Assembly (NCBI RefSeq): GCF_016892605.1
Contig: NZ_JAFEMV010000002.1
Coordinates: 248,001-312,000 of the forward strand
DNA: 64,000 nucleotides
Source of the DNA: Desemzia sp. RIT 804
GTDB lineage: Bacteria > Bacillota > Bacilli > Lactobacillales > Carnobacteriaceae
Direction of reading: 5' to 3'
Shown here: positions 37,996 to 46,535 of the stretch, one piece after another
Layout: each line of letters starts with the position of its first letter
How positions within the stretch are numbered: position 1 is the stretch's first letter
Made by a program: the position numbers and the translations under genes
The notes under the pieces: generated by a model
Database searches by the model: none
What the model saw: only the letters and a program-made list of their open reading frames with translations
What the model was told of the DNA's origin: nothing

Positions 37996-39084
37996 TTAGT
38001 TATTGATTTCTTCTTCAGTGTAGTATCCGCTATCAATCAAAGCCTCTTCATAGTTGTCAGCATCTACAGAAACAGGATCTACCATATAGGTTGGAACAAT
38101 TTTCTCACCATTGTCATAAGTTTCTGTATCATTAACTTCTACTTCTTCATCGTTTACAACAGCTTCAATCATATCAATAGTTACAGAAGCCAATGTTCTT
38201 GTATCTTTAAAGATCGTTTGAGTTTGTTCACCTGCAACAATGGATTTGATTGCTGGTAAGTTAGCGTCTTGACCTGTAATAACTGGTAGTGGTTTGCTAT
38301 CAGAACCGTAACCTACTCCTTTTAATGAAGAAATGATTCCTAAACTGATTGGATCATATGGAGATAATACGGCGTCTAATGTACTATCTGTATATTTAGC
38401 GCTTAAAAGGTTATCCATACGAGATTGAGCAGTAGCTCCATCCCAACGTAATGTTGCAATTTGATTGAAATTAGTTTGCCCACTTTGTACAACTAATTGC
38501 CCATTATCTATATAAGGACTAAATACTGACATTACTCCATCAAAATTGATAACGGCATTATTGTCATCTGGCGAACCACCAAATAATTCAATATTGAAAG
38601 GACCTTCACCATCTTTTAATCCTAAAGCTTCTTCTATATAAGTAGCTCCTATAACACCTACTCCAAAGTTATCAAAGGTTGCATAATAGTCTACGTTTTC
38701 ACTATTCATCAACAGTCTATCGTACGCAATAATTTCAATATCTTCATTTTTTGCTTTTTGCAGCACATCTGTTAATGCCGAACCATCAACGGAAGCGATT
38801 ACAAGAACATCTACACCTTTGGTTATCATATTCTCAATTTGAGAAACTTGATTATCAACTACGTCTTCAGCATACTGTAAGTCTGTTTTATAGCCCAATT
38901 CTTCTAATTCTGTAACCATATTATTCCCATCATCAATCCAACGTTCTGCGGATTGTGTCGGCATAGAAATACCAATATATGCTTTTGATTCATCTGCTTC
39001 TGAGTTACCACATGCAGCTAACAGGACAAACGATACTAAACCTATAAAACTTAATAATAACTTGCTGGTTTTCTTTTTAGTCAT
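37996..39084 (-). CDS. Monosaccharide-binding lipoprotein (ChvE type)
   Basis: A lipoprotein of 362 residues with lipobox LAAC (C25), then a periplasmic-binding-protein fold: [57 protein letters not shown], and [21 protein letters not shown] near the C-terminus. These are ChvE/MmsE-type landmarks for arabinose, xylose, galactose or glucose binding. It is the first gene of an operon with its own AraR-box promoter, so L-arabinose is the most likely ligand. It acts on the outer face of the membrane. Confidence 0.92.
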   Translation of the reverse strand: MTKKKTSKLLLSFIGLVSFVLLAACGNSEADESKAYIGISMPTQSAERWIDDGNNMVTELEELGYKTDLQYAEDVVDNQVSQIENMITKGVDVLVIASVDGSALTDVLQKAKNEDIEIIAYDRLLMNSENVDYYATFDNFGVGVIGATYIEEALGLKDGEGPFNIELFGGSPDDNNAVINFDGVMSVFSPYIDNGQLVVQSGQTNFNQIATLRWDGATAQSRMDNLLSAKYTDSTLDAVLSPYDPISLGIISSLKGVGYGSDSKPLPVITGQDANLPAIKSIVAGEQTQTIFKDTRTLASVTIDMIEAVVNDEEVEVNDTETYDNGEKIVPTYMVDPVSVDADNYEEALIDSGYYTEEEINN

Positions 39085-39183
39085 TTTCTATTTCCCCTTA
39101 CTAGTTTTTATTTTTTAACTACTTAACTAAAATATAATTTCTAACAAACGGTTATTAAATTGTGTATCCTCCTTTCATTAAAT

Positions 39184-39199
39184 ATAATAGCGCTTTCAA
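39184..39199 (-). promoter_or_regulatory. cre site downstream of the arabinose importer promoter
   Basis: ATAATAGCGCTTTCAA matches the cre consensus with one mismatch at the third position. It lies about six bases downstream of the TATAAT box, the same relative place as the cre-like site of araBDA. Confidence 0.7.
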
Positions 39200-39204
39200 A
39201 AAGA

Positions 39205-39262
39205 ATTATAACTTACTTATACGTACATGTAAAGATAAAACTAAATATTGTACGAACAATTT
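39205..39262 (-). promoter_or_regulatory. Arabinose importer promoter with two AraR boxes
   Basis: TTTACA (39233-39228) and TATAAT (39210-39205) are 17 bases apart. One AraR box (TTATACGTACATGTAA, 39218-39233) covers the -35 and spacer. The second (ATTGTACGAACAAT core, 39247-39262) lies about 30 bases upstream. The layout copies that of araBDA, showing that the importer belongs to the AraR regulon. Confidence 0.85.
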
Positions 39263-39428
39263 ATCGAGTGATAAAACCATTGTTAAAATCAGGCTCATTT
39301 AATAAGAATCTGTATTATGTAATCGTAGAAAGTTTAAGTTGCTTAAATAGCACTTTATAGAAATTCCTTCAGTGATTTCTTTGCCAGCGTCTTAAAATAG
39401 ATAGCTTTTAAAAATAGCTAGCTTCAAC

Positions 39429-39459
39429 AAAAAAAGCACCACATTAAGTGATGCTTTTT
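39429..39459 (-). terminator. Terminator after nox
   Basis: AAAAAGCA-CAC pairs with GTG-TGCTTTTT around a short loop, and TTTTTTTG follows on the minus strand, about 55 bases after the nox stop codon. Confidence 0.75.
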
Positions 39460-39514
39460 GCTTACTAAATTATAAAAATATACCTAACGTATTGTCGAGT
39501 CGAAGAAATTTGTT

Positions 39515-40861
39515 TTACAATTTCTCTACATCAAAACTGCCATCTAAAGCCTTTTGAGCAAGAATGTTTAGGTAGTTCCATGGACGGTTGAAGCCTGGTT
39601 GGAAGAAGAAATCGGCAAACGCTAATTGCTCTAGTGTCCATCCTGATGAAATAGCTACAGAAATCACGTTGATTGACGCTGTCACGTCATAAGTTGACAT
39701 CAATTGAGCTCCAACGATGCGGTGGCTCTCTTTTTCAAAATGGATCTTCATCATCACTTTTTCGTCATCAATAAATGTAGGGCGGATATTTTCTACTACA
39801 AATGTGCTTTCTACTTCAGCATCGATAGAATCTTGATCAATGTCTTTCACACCTGTAGAAGCTAATTTGTAATCGAACAATGTTAGGCCAGATGTTCCAG
39901 ATACTTCCGGCATTTTTACTTTTTTCTCTAAAATATTTTTAGCCGCAATAACCCCTTGGCGACGAGCGTTCGAAGCTAAAGCAATCAATTTAGATTCGTG
40001 ATTTGGAGCAAATGGGATTTTTGTGGCGTCTCCCATTGCGAAAATATCTTTTGCTGAAGTTTCCAAGTACTCATCAATTGCTACAGTTCCATCTTGGTTC
40101 AAATCAACGATGCCTTGAAGCCATTTCGTATTAGGACGAACCCCAACAGCCATGACAACAGTATCTGCTTCATATTCGTCTTTATCTGTAATGACTTTAG
40201 TAACTGTTCCATTTTCTCCTACAACTTCTTTAACCATTTCACTTGTACGGACAGTCAATCCGTTTTCTTGCATATTTTCGTTCAGCACATCAACAAATTC
40301 TTTGTCCAGATAAGTATTCAATACTCGATCTAAAGAATCGATAACGGTCGTCTCGATGCCTGCTTTAGCAAATGCTTCAGCTACCTCGATACCAATGTAA
40401 CCTCCACCTACAACAACGGCTTTTTTAGATTGGCCCATACGTGTTTTAACTTTTTCAGCCCAGTTACGGCCACGTACATAATAGATATTATCTAAATCAA
40501 CACCGGGAATAGGAATTCTAACCGGCATGGCTCCTGGAGAAATGATCAATTTGTCATAACTCTCTTCTGTTTCTCCATCATTTGTTTTTACAGTAATTGT
40601 TTTAGCTTGTGGATTGATTCCCACAACATCACTATTCATATGAACATTTACTTTTTGTTCGATATAAGAACCTTCTGTTGCATAATGTAGACTATCTAGC
40701 GAATCGGCTACTCCTTCTAAGTAACTTTGAATCCCACAAGATAAGAATGAAGCTGTGTCTCCACGTTCGTACAAATGCAATTCAGCATCTGGCTGTTCTT
40801 TCAACAATGTTTGAATTGACTCATAACCAGCATGAGATGTTCCTACAACAATAATTTTCAC
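39515..40861 (-). CDS. nox: NADH oxidase, Nox/coenzyme A-disulfide-reductase family
   Basis: A 448-residue flavoprotein with N-terminal FAD site (KIIVVGTSHAGYE), single redox cysteine C42 in FLSCGIQSYLEG, NAD site VVVGGGYIGIEVAEAF, second FAD motif IFAMGDAT and the dimerisation end FFFQPGFNRPWNYLNILAQ. The family reduces oxygen to water with NADH through a Cys-sulfenic acid, regenerating NAD+ in lactic acid bacteria. The GTG used has GGAGG eight bases upstream; a much longer upstream frame lacks a binding site. Monocistronic. Confidence 0.93.
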   Translation of the reverse strand: MKIIVVGTSHAGYESIQTLLKEQPDAELHLYERGDTASFLSCGIQSYLEGVADSLDSLHYATEGSYIEQKVNVHMNSDVVGINPQAKTITVKTNDGETEESYDKLIISPGAMPVRIPIPGVDLDNIYYVRGRNWAEKVKTRMGQSKKAVVVGGGYIGIEVAEAFAKAGIETTVIDSLDRVLNTYLDKEFVDVLNENMQENGLTVRTSEMVKEVVGENGTVTKVITDKDEYEADTVVMAVGVRPNTKWLQGIVDLNQDGTVAIDEYLETSAKDIFAMGDATKIPFAPNHESKLIALASNARRQGVIAAKNILEKKVKMPEVSGTSGLTLFDYKLASTGVKDIDQDSIDAEVESTFVVENIRPTFIDDEKVMMKIHFEKESHRIVGAQLMSTYDVTASINVISVAISSGWTLEQLAFADFFFQPGFNRPWNYLNILAQKALDGSFDVEKL

Positions 40862-41056
40862 TTCAATTGCCTCCAATAAACTTTTTTTATTACAAAATGT
40901 TACAGAAGATACCATACCACTAACATGGATTTTCATAAAACAATATGCATACAACGTTCGTGTATTAATCAAAAAAGCTCTTATAAAGGCTGGGAAATTA
41001 GTAAAAAATTCATTTTAAAAAACAGTATTCTACATGAAAAAAGAATATATTTATAA

Positions 41057-41100
41057 TCAAAAAAAGTCTTTTCAGCAGTATAATCCTGCTGAAAAGACTT
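41057..41100 (-). terminator. Terminator after tRNA-Leu
   Basis: A perfect 15-bp stem (AAGTCTTTTCAGCAG and complement) with a seven-base loop is followed by TTTTTTT on the minus strand. Confidence 0.9.
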
Positions 41101-41119
41101 AAATAGTTTGATACATTCA

Positions 41120-41203
41120 TGCGGCCGAGAAGAGTCGAACTTCCACCGGGATTGCCCCGACCAGCCCCTCAAGCTGGCGCGTCTACCATTCCGCCACGAC
41201 CGC
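41120..41203 (-). tRNA. tRNA-Leu (anticodon GAG)
   Basis: The minus strand reads GCGGTCGTGGCGGAATGGTA at the 5' end, with acceptor stem GCGGTCG pairing with CGGCCGC and discriminator A. The anticodon arm is CCAGC-TTGAGGG-GCTGG, giving anticodon GAG. A variable arm of class II type (TCGGGGCAATCCCGG region) and T-arm GTTCGACTC follow. CCA is not encoded. It reads CUC/CUU leucine codons. It stands alone with its own terminator. Confidence 0.95.
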
Positions 41204-41352
41204 TTATGACAACACAGTCTATTTTAACAATATTTAAAAAAATTGTAAAGGCAGTCTTTGGTAAGATGATTGAAACTTTCAACCTAACCAACAACATTTA
41301 CTATTCCCTAGTTAAAAAACGGATCTTTTTTTGGTCGGCTTTTGCTATTACT

Positions 41353-41982
41353 TTATTTTCCCCATCGAGAAGGTTCTTTACGCCATTCTTCCAGTAAACT
41401 TTTTTCTTCTGCATCAATCGATCCCTTTTCTACAGCTTGTTCGATTAAAGTACTGTAATTAGAAAGTGTATGTATAGTTAATGCAGCATTGCGAAAGTTC
41501 TCTGTTGCTGAATCTAATTGATAGCTAAAAATGGCCGCACACCCTAAAATTTCTCCCCCAGCTTGTTGAACAGCCATTGCTGCATCAATGACACTTCCAC
41601 CAGTAGAAATCAAATCTTCAATACAAACCACTTTTTGACCACTTTGAAGTCGTCCTTCAATTTGATTTTGTTTACCATGTTCTTTAGCTTTGCCGCGTAT
41701 ATAAATCATTGGCAAATCCAATTCTTCTGCCACCCATGCGGCATGAGGAATCCCAGCAGTAGCCGTCCCTGCAATCACTTCTGCTTCTGGATAAAACTGT
41801 TGAATCAAATCGGCTAATCCTTTCGCGATCTCTTTGCGTACCAATGGGTAACTCATCGTAATACGATTATCGCAGTAAATTGGGCTCTTAATTCCGCTAG
41901 CCCAAGTAAAAGGTTCTTTCGGGCTCAAACTAACTGCCTCACATTCCAATAATAGTTCTGCAATTTTAGTCGCTTGGTTCAT
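41353..41982 (-). CDS. pyrE: Orotate phosphoribosyltransferase
   Basis: A 209-residue type I phosphoribosyltransferase. The PRPP-binding loop is [18 protein letters not shown], the flexible-loop lysines are in [17 protein letters not shown], and [16 protein letters not shown] binds orotate. It makes orotidine 5'-monophosphate in UMP synthesis. The ATG follows AAAGGGG and starts one base after the pyrF stop codon, so the two genes are tightly coupled. An upstream in-frame start is inside pyrF and rejected. Confidence 0.96.
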   Translation of the reverse strand: MNQATKIAELLLECEAVSLSPKEPFTWASGIKSPIYCDNRITMSYPLVRKEIAKGLADLIQQFYPEAEVIAGTATAGIPHAAWVAEELDLPMIYIRGKAKEHGKQNQIEGRLQSGQKVVCIEDLISTGGSVIDAAMAVQQAGGEILGCAAIFSYQLDSATENFRNAALTIHTLSNYSTLIEQAVEKGSIDAEEKSLLEEWRKEPSRWGK

Positions 41983-41983
41983 C

Positions 41984-42697
41984 TTATTTGTCCCCTTTCC
42001 ATTGATGGTCAATATTTTTATAGGCAATTATTGGATATTCAACTTGTGTGATCGGACGTCCTACAACAATATGTGTCGCGCCTTCTTTTGCTGCAAATTC
42101 AGGCGTAGCTACTCGTTTTTGATCTCCTTCATCAGAACCTGAAGGCCTGATACCTGGAGTCACACATAAAAATTTTTGACTAGTTGCTTCATGAATCATG
42201 CGAGCTTCTAAAGCTGAACACACTACACCATCCAGTCCAGCTTGATAAGCTAATTTGGCATAATGAGTCACGCTGTTATCTAAAGTTGAATCGATCAACT
42301 GCTCACTCTGCATCTGTTTTTCAGTAGTCGAAGTTAATTGGGTCACAGCAATCAACAAAGGTCTTTTCTTTCCTGCTTTAGTACCTTCTTCTAAACCTTT
42401 AACTGCAGCTTGCATCATTTCTGTTCCACCAGCAGCATGAACATTTACCATGTCTACTTCTAATGTAGCCAATACTTTCATAGCTCGATAAACGGTGTTA
42501 GGGATATCGTGTAATTTTAAATCTAAGAAGATTTGATGCCCTTTTTCTTTTAACTCACGTATCAAATCTGGTCCTTCGCTATAATACAATTCCATCCCGA
42601 TTTTCAAAAATAAGGATTCTTGCTCAAAAGAATCTAAAAATGATATCGCTTCTTGTTTAGAAGGAATATCTAATGCAATGATTGGTTTAGTTGTCAC
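41984..42697 (-). CDS. pyrF: Orotidine 5'-phosphate decarboxylase
   Basis: A 237-residue TIM-barrel decarboxylase completing UMP synthesis. The catalytic lysine is K61 in [13 protein letters not shown], with [10 protein letters not shown] and the late phosphate-binding VTPGIRP and HIVVGRPI. It forms the pyrFE pair; other pyr genes are absent from the window. A PyrR attenuator about 190-280 bases upstream, followed by a structured repeat, makes up its long leader. Confidence 0.96.
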   Translation of the reverse strand: MTTKPIIALDIPSKQEAISFLDSFEQESLFLKIGMELYYSEGPDLIRELKEKGHQIFLDLKLHDIPNTVYRAMKVLATLEVDMVNVHAAGGTEMMQAAVKGLEEGTKAGKKRPLLIAVTQLTSTTEKQMQSEQLIDSTLDNSVTHYAKLAYQAGLDGVVCSALEARMIHEATSQKFLCVTPGIRPSGSDEGDQKRVATPEFAAKEGATHIVVGRPITQVEYPIIAYKNIDHQWKGDK

Positions 42698-42745
42698 GAT
42701 TTTTATCCTCCAAATTATATTGATTTATTTTTGATCAGGTTGAAG

Positions 42746-42882
42746 GAAGCATTTCACATGCTTGAGTTCAGTTGCGTGCCTCAGCTCCTCGGATAAAATC
42801 ATTCCGTTTTTAGAGAATGAAAAGAATCCTCTAAAAATGGAATAGATTTTTCTGTCGGAGCTAAGCGAGGCACTCCACATGC
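42746..42882 (-). repeat. Structured repeat family 2, copy in the pyrF leader
   Basis: A 98-nt hairpin (42873-42776 on the minus strand) closed by GTGCCTC/GAGGCAC. It is preceded by ATGTGGAG, with CTTAG just inside the 5' arm and GCAACT right after the 3' arm, the same marks as the two units near 52.3 kb. The inner arms also pair (GATTTTATC-like and TTTTTAGAG blocks). It lies between the pyr attenuator and pyrF, within the predicted leader RNA. Confidence 0.75.
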
Positions 42883-42985
42883 AAAAAAAACACTCCTAGC
42901 CTGAAAATGGGCATAGGAGCGCAAAGAGAATCTAACTTTTCCGCACTTCCTTTCAGCCTCACAGGACTTAATTAAGGAAATCATT
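42882..42985 (-). promoter_or_regulatory. PyrR-binding attenuator upstream of pyrF
   Basis: The minus strand carries AAGTCCTGTGAGGCTGAAAG, a clear match to the PyrR anti-antiterminator loop (consensus near GUCCNGNGAGGCU), with flanking CTTCC/GGAAG-type pairing. About 20 bases later comes an intrinsic terminator: CGCTCCTA-GCC pairing with GGC-TAGGAGTG, followed by TTTTTTTT (42882-42921). With UMP high, PyrR should bind and favour termination before pyrF. Confidence 0.85.
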
Positions 42986-43046
42986 TGTATTTCATTGTGT
43001 CTAATCTTAGCGAATCGATTAGTAGTTGTCAATGCAAAATTAATAC

Positions 43047-43075
43047 TTGCCAGAATGAAAAATAATAGCTATACT
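43047..43075 (+). promoter_or_regulatory. Promoter of the MFS transporter gene
   Basis: TTGCCA and TATACT are 17 bases apart, about 60 bases before the start codon. No operator motif recognised around it. Confidence 0.75.
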
Positions 43076-43133
43076 GTGTGAGAACTAAAATAAAGGATGT
43101 CAGAGAGCATCCATTTTAAGGAGAGATGTCGTT

Positions 43134-44366
43134 ATGGCTAGTACAACTACGCCCAAAAATAAACAGAAAGCCCTCTTTGCGGCCTTAGCCGGATCTGGGA
43201 TGGACGATTTGAATGTTATGTTTTTATCATTCGCATTGTCTTCCATCATCACAGATCTTGGTATTACAGGCGCCCAAGGAGGGTTTATTTCTACTATTAC
43301 CAACCTCGGTATGCTATTAGGCGGCCTGGTGTTCGGTGTGTTAGCGGATCGTAAGGGAAACCTTAAATTGTTCAAATGGTCGATCCTGATTTTTTCACTC
43401 GCTACTGCAGCTATGTTCTTTGCAGATTCATTCTTCTGGATTTGTGTATTGCGCTTTATTGCTGGAATCGGAGCCGGTGGAGAGTACGGTATCGCAATGA
43501 GCATCATTGCTAAAGTATCGCCTCCAGAAAAATTAGGTGTGATGTCTTCTTGGAACGGAGTCGCTGGTCAACTAGGTTCTATCTCAGCTGCCTTGTTAGC
43601 AGGCGCAATGATTCCGCTTCTAGGTTGGAGAGCCTTGTTCTTATTCGGACTCATCCCTGTTATCTTGGTCATTTGGCTGCACACTTCAATAGATGGAGAG
43701 TTTGAACTGATGGCATCTACTGAAGAAATCACGAAAGAAAAACCTTCACTAAAAGAATTGTTTAAAACAAAAGATTTAACACGAACAACTGTATCTTTGA
43801 TGTTTATGGCAACTGTTCAAATCGCTGGTTACTTCGGATTGATGAACTGGCTTCCATCTATTTTACAAAAACAAATGGGACTTTCTGTAACAGGCTCTTC
43901 TCTTTGGATGGTCGTGACTATCGTCGGAATGTGTGCAGGAATGCTGACTTTCGGACGTTTACTAGATAAGTTTGGACCGCGCATCATCTTTGCTCTATTC
44001 TTACTGGTAGCTGCTGCTTCAGTCTTCATGTTTGTCTATGCCAATAGCCAACTGACATTATTGTTCGGTGGCGCATTTGTCGGTTTCTTCGTAAACGGGA
44101 TGTTCCCAGGATATGGGGCTGTTGTAAGTCAGCTGTATCCAGCACGGATACACTCTATTGCCAACAACGCTGTCTTGAATGTAGGACGAGCAATCGGCGG
44201 TTTCTCTTCACTTGTAATTGGTTTTCTGATGGACAATTACAGTTTACTGATCGTCATGGGATTCTTATCAGTCTTGTATCTAACGAGTTTCATCGTGATG
44301 ATGACTATTCCTGGATTAAAAAAGGATTCTTATATGACAGTTCGCTCAAAAGCAATAAAAGCTTAA
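43134..44366 (+). CDS. MFS transporter of the aromatic-acid/sialic-acid symporter type
   Basis: A 410-residue transporter with twelve predicted helices. The loop 2-3 signature is GLVFGVLADRKGNLKLFKW, and RFIAGIGAGGEYGIAMSII lies in helix 4-5, a sequence typical of the AAHS/NanT-like group. The motif GMDDLNVMFLSFALSSI in helix 1 fits proton symporters of organic acids. The substrate is unknown and no catabolic genes adjoin it. AAGGAG precedes the ATG; its own promoter and a strong terminator make it monocistronic. Confidence 0.85.
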   Translation: MASTTTPKNKQKALFAALAGSGMDDLNVMFLSFALSSIITDLGITGAQGGFISTITNLGMLLGGLVFGVLADRKGNLKLFKWSILIFSLATAAMFFADSFFWICVLRFIAGIGAGGEYGIAMSIIAKVSPPEKLGVMSSWNGVAGQLGSISAALLAGAMIPLLGWRALFLFGLIPVILVIWLHTSIDGEFELMASTEEITKEKPSLKELFKTKDLTRTTVSLMFMATVQIAGYFGLMNWLPSILQKQMGLSVTGSSLWMVVTIVGMCAGMLTFGRLLDKFGPRIIFALFLLVAAASVFMFVYANSQLTLLFGGAFVGFFVNGMFPGYGAVVSQLYPARIHSIANNAVLNVGRAIGGFSSLVIGFLMDNYSLLIVMGFLSVLYLTSFIVMMTIPGLKKDSYMTVRSKAIKA

Positions 44367-44381
44367 AAGTTCATTCACTAG

Positions 44382-44418
44382 AAAAGCCATGCAGTTAAAT
44401 AAACTGCATGGCTTTTTA
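44382..44418. terminator. Bidirectional terminator between MFS and beta-helix genes
   Basis: AAAAGCCATGCAGTT pairs with AACTGCATGGCTTTT around a short AT loop, with T-runs on both sides, serving the two convergent genes. Confidence 0.88.
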
Positions 44419-44428
44419 TTTCGTCCAA

Positions 44429-45850
44429 TTATTCATTTTCTTCAACAATGGAAATATCGCGCGTAGTCTCAGAGACCCTCAGCGCCTTTTTACTTCGGGT
44501 ATATCCTTCCAACTTAATTTCCCGTAGTTTCACCTGATTAGCACGGTACTGTAACGAAATCGCAATCGAATCTTGTTCGTCTTGTCCTGCTTGTGCAAAA
44601 AAAGAATGAATTACTACTCTCTGATAAGCTGAAACGACTAATGCTCTGGGAGTTGATTTGAGATACAAATTCGTATATTGCGGTGAATCTGCGACTAAAT
44701 AAGTAGCTCTGATTCCATAAGCTGATTGAGATTGGGTATCTTCTAGTTGATGATGTCCGATATGTCGAAAATTATACGAACGATTGTCGTGATACGAATA
44801 ATGCCCAATAATCTGCGTGTCAGAAGCTGCTGAACTGGTCTCGTGAGCTTTGATTTCTATACCCCCAAAGCAAAAAGCCGTCCGATTATTCGCCAACACC
44901 ACATGTTGAGAACCGTCATCCACTTCTATGCCGTTTGAGTTGGAAAATCCTTTTTTATGAGCTCTTCCGCTTGGATGATGAAGATAGCTGTTCGTGATCA
45001 GCAGATCATCGCTATGGTGAGTCGTAATCCCATCATCTCCAAACCCTGTCACTTCTACCTCATCCACCCAGACAAATCGGCTTCCTAATACCGAACGTCT
45101 GCCGTCTCCAAAATAATTGTAGCGAATCGAAGTCACATCAACGCCGTGTAATCCGGGATTGATGATTTTCACTTGTTTGACCCATGCAAATTGGACATGA
45201 GCTAGTGTGATGCCACTTGAAGCTGTTCCTCCAGCAGAAGTTCGTTCTTCTTTAGAGAGTCGTTCCACATTCCAATTCAATGTCAAATGAGCAATCTCAA
45301 TATGGTGATTTCCTTTCCAATAATCTTGATTCGTGATCAAGCGTTCTTTTTTAGGAGCTTCATCAGCTAAGAGCAACACCGTTTCTACTGTACCGGCACC
45401 TATCAAGGCCGTATAGGAAGGCAATTTCAATCCACGCGTACGGTAAACTCCTGCAGGGACAAAAACTCTACGTCTGCCCTTTCCGATTGCCTCTCGGAAA
45501 GCTTCTGTACAATCCGTTTGTCCATCCCCAACTGCTCCAAAATCTGTTACAGAGACTTGTTCCAGTTCCGCTACCTCTTTCATTGCTTGAGTAAACAAAC
45601 CTTTCCAATAAGGGTGAACCAATCCGGTTTTATCCACAGTAATAGGCGGTGATACTGTATAATCTGTTTTGGGTTTCGTTAATAACGGCAAGTACAACAG
45701 ATCCTGCCACCTTTTTTTTCTCTTTGGTACACTGTTTAACGAACGAAATAATTTTTCTGTTTCTTGAATCGCTTGTTTTTTTTGTTCTTTGTCTATATAA
45801 ACTGGAAATTTTTTAGTCAACAACTCCTGAGTTACGGTAGAATGAGACAT
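44429..45850 (-). CDS. Pectate-lyase-superfamily (GH28-related) beta-helix protein
   Basis: A 473-residue protein. About 100 N-terminal residues are unassigned, then VSVTDFGAVGDGQTDCTEAF opens a pectate_lyase_3-type parallel beta-helix (about 105-440) with VFVPAGVYRT, an Asp/His-rich central face (VTGFGDDGITTHHSDDLLI) and NGIEVDDGSQHVV. Such folds bind or cut polysaccharides. There is no signal peptide or sorting motif, so the protein is probably cytoplasmic or released by another route, which is unusual for this fold. The catalytic identity cannot be decided. GAGG precedes the ATG. It is monocistronic. Confidence 0.75.
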   Translation of the reverse strand: MSHSTVTQELLTKKFPVYIDKEQKKQAIQETEKLFRSLNSVPKRKKRWQDLLYLPLLTKPKTDYTVSPPITVDKTGLVHPYWKGLFTQAMKEVAELEQVSVTDFGAVGDGQTDCTEAFREAIGKGRRRVFVPAGVYRTRGLKLPSYTALIGAGTVETVLLLADEAPKKERLITNQDYWKGNHHIEIAHLTLNWNVERLSKEERTSAGGTASSGITLAHVQFAWVKQVKIINPGLHGVDVTSIRYNYFGDGRRSVLGSRFVWVDEVEVTGFGDDGITTHHSDDLLITNSYLHHPSGRAHKKGFSNSNGIEVDDGSQHVVLANNRTAFCFGGIEIKAHETSSAASDTQIIGHYSYHDNRSYNFRHIGHHQLEDTQSQSAYGIRATYLVADSPQYTNLYLKSTPRALVVSAYQRVVIHSFFAQAGQDEQDSIAISLQYRANQVKLREIKLEGYTRSKKALRVSETTRDISIVEENE

Positions 45851-45957
45851 TTTTCCTCACCTTTCTTTTCATATCTCTCAGATTTCTTTCTGTCATTATA
45901 ACAAAAGAGGCGATAAACAACATTTCTGCTGTATCGCCTCTTTTTTATTCTGACAAA

Positions 45958-46524
45958 TTAGAATCCATACTCTGCTTCTTTTGCTTCTCTGATTTTTTGG
46001 TACGTTTCTGTCAGCACTACTGTGTCTTCAATCAGATTTTCAATGCGGAAATGAATATCGTCATTGATCAGTTCTTTACGGTAAAAATCTTTTTCTTCAA
46101 TAAATACAAATCGTTGAACTGTTTGTGCTTTCATATAGGCTAAAATCGGTTTTAGTTGTTGCTCTATAATTAAATAATGCTTAGCCGAACCCGCCGTTAC
46201 TATGATAGAGACAATTTTATCTCTTAGTGCATTTTGTGGCAGCAAATCAAAAATATTCTTTAATGATGCTGGAATAGATGCTTGAAAAATCGGAGTCCCT
46301 ATAATAATTGCATCTGCATCCATGATAGTCTTCGTGACAGAACCAGTGTCCCCTTCATATTCCAAGTAACTCCGGCCATCACTAAATTGCATGTCGTAAT
46401 CCACCAGATCGATGAGAGTCGTATCTACTTCAGGGTATTTTTCTTTCATCACATTTAAGGTATAATCCATCGCTACTCGCGTTTTCGTTCCTACATTTGA
46501 TCCCGATAATAGTATTATCTTCAT
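45958..46524 (-). CDS. NADPH-dependent FMN reductase, flavodoxin fold
   Basis: A 188-residue flavodoxin-like reductase. The FMN phosphate loop is ILLSGSNVGTKTR, and the central IIIGTPIFQASIPASLKNIFDLLP is typical of SsuE/YieF-like NAD(P)H:FMN reductases. It lies eleven bases after a luciferase-like monooxygenase in the same operon and probably supplies reduced FMN to it. GGCGGTG precedes the ATG. Divergent from an HxlR regulator with the monooxygenase. Confidence 0.88.
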   Translation of the reverse strand: MKIILLSGSNVGTKTRVAMDYTLNVMKEKYPEVDTTLIDLVDYDMQFSDGRSYLEYEGDTGSVTKTIMDADAIIIGTPIFQASIPASLKNIFDLLPQNALRDKIVSIIVTAGSAKHYLIIEQQLKPILAYMKAQTVQRFVFIEEKDFYRKELINDDIHFRIENLIEDTVVLTETYQKIREAKEAEYGF

Positions 46525-46535
46525 ATTTTCACCGC

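Noticed and set aside
39160-39360. A 66-codon plus-strand frame upstream of the arabinose-binding lipoprotein
   Set aside because: It overlaps the cre site, promoter and AraR boxes and has no ribosome binding site.
40862-40960. A possible Rex operator upstream of nox (TTACAAAATGTTACA)
   Set aside because: The match to TTGTGAAnnnnTTCACAA is too weak to call.
40981-41172. A 63-codon minus-strand frame over the tRNA-Leu gene
   Set aside because: It starts inside the tRNA and crosses its terminator, so it is a shadow of structured RNA.
42799-43032. A 77-codon minus-strand frame upstream of pyrF
   Set aside because: It runs through the PyrR attenuator and repeat hairpin, has no ribosome binding site, and its sequence constraint is explained by RNA structure.
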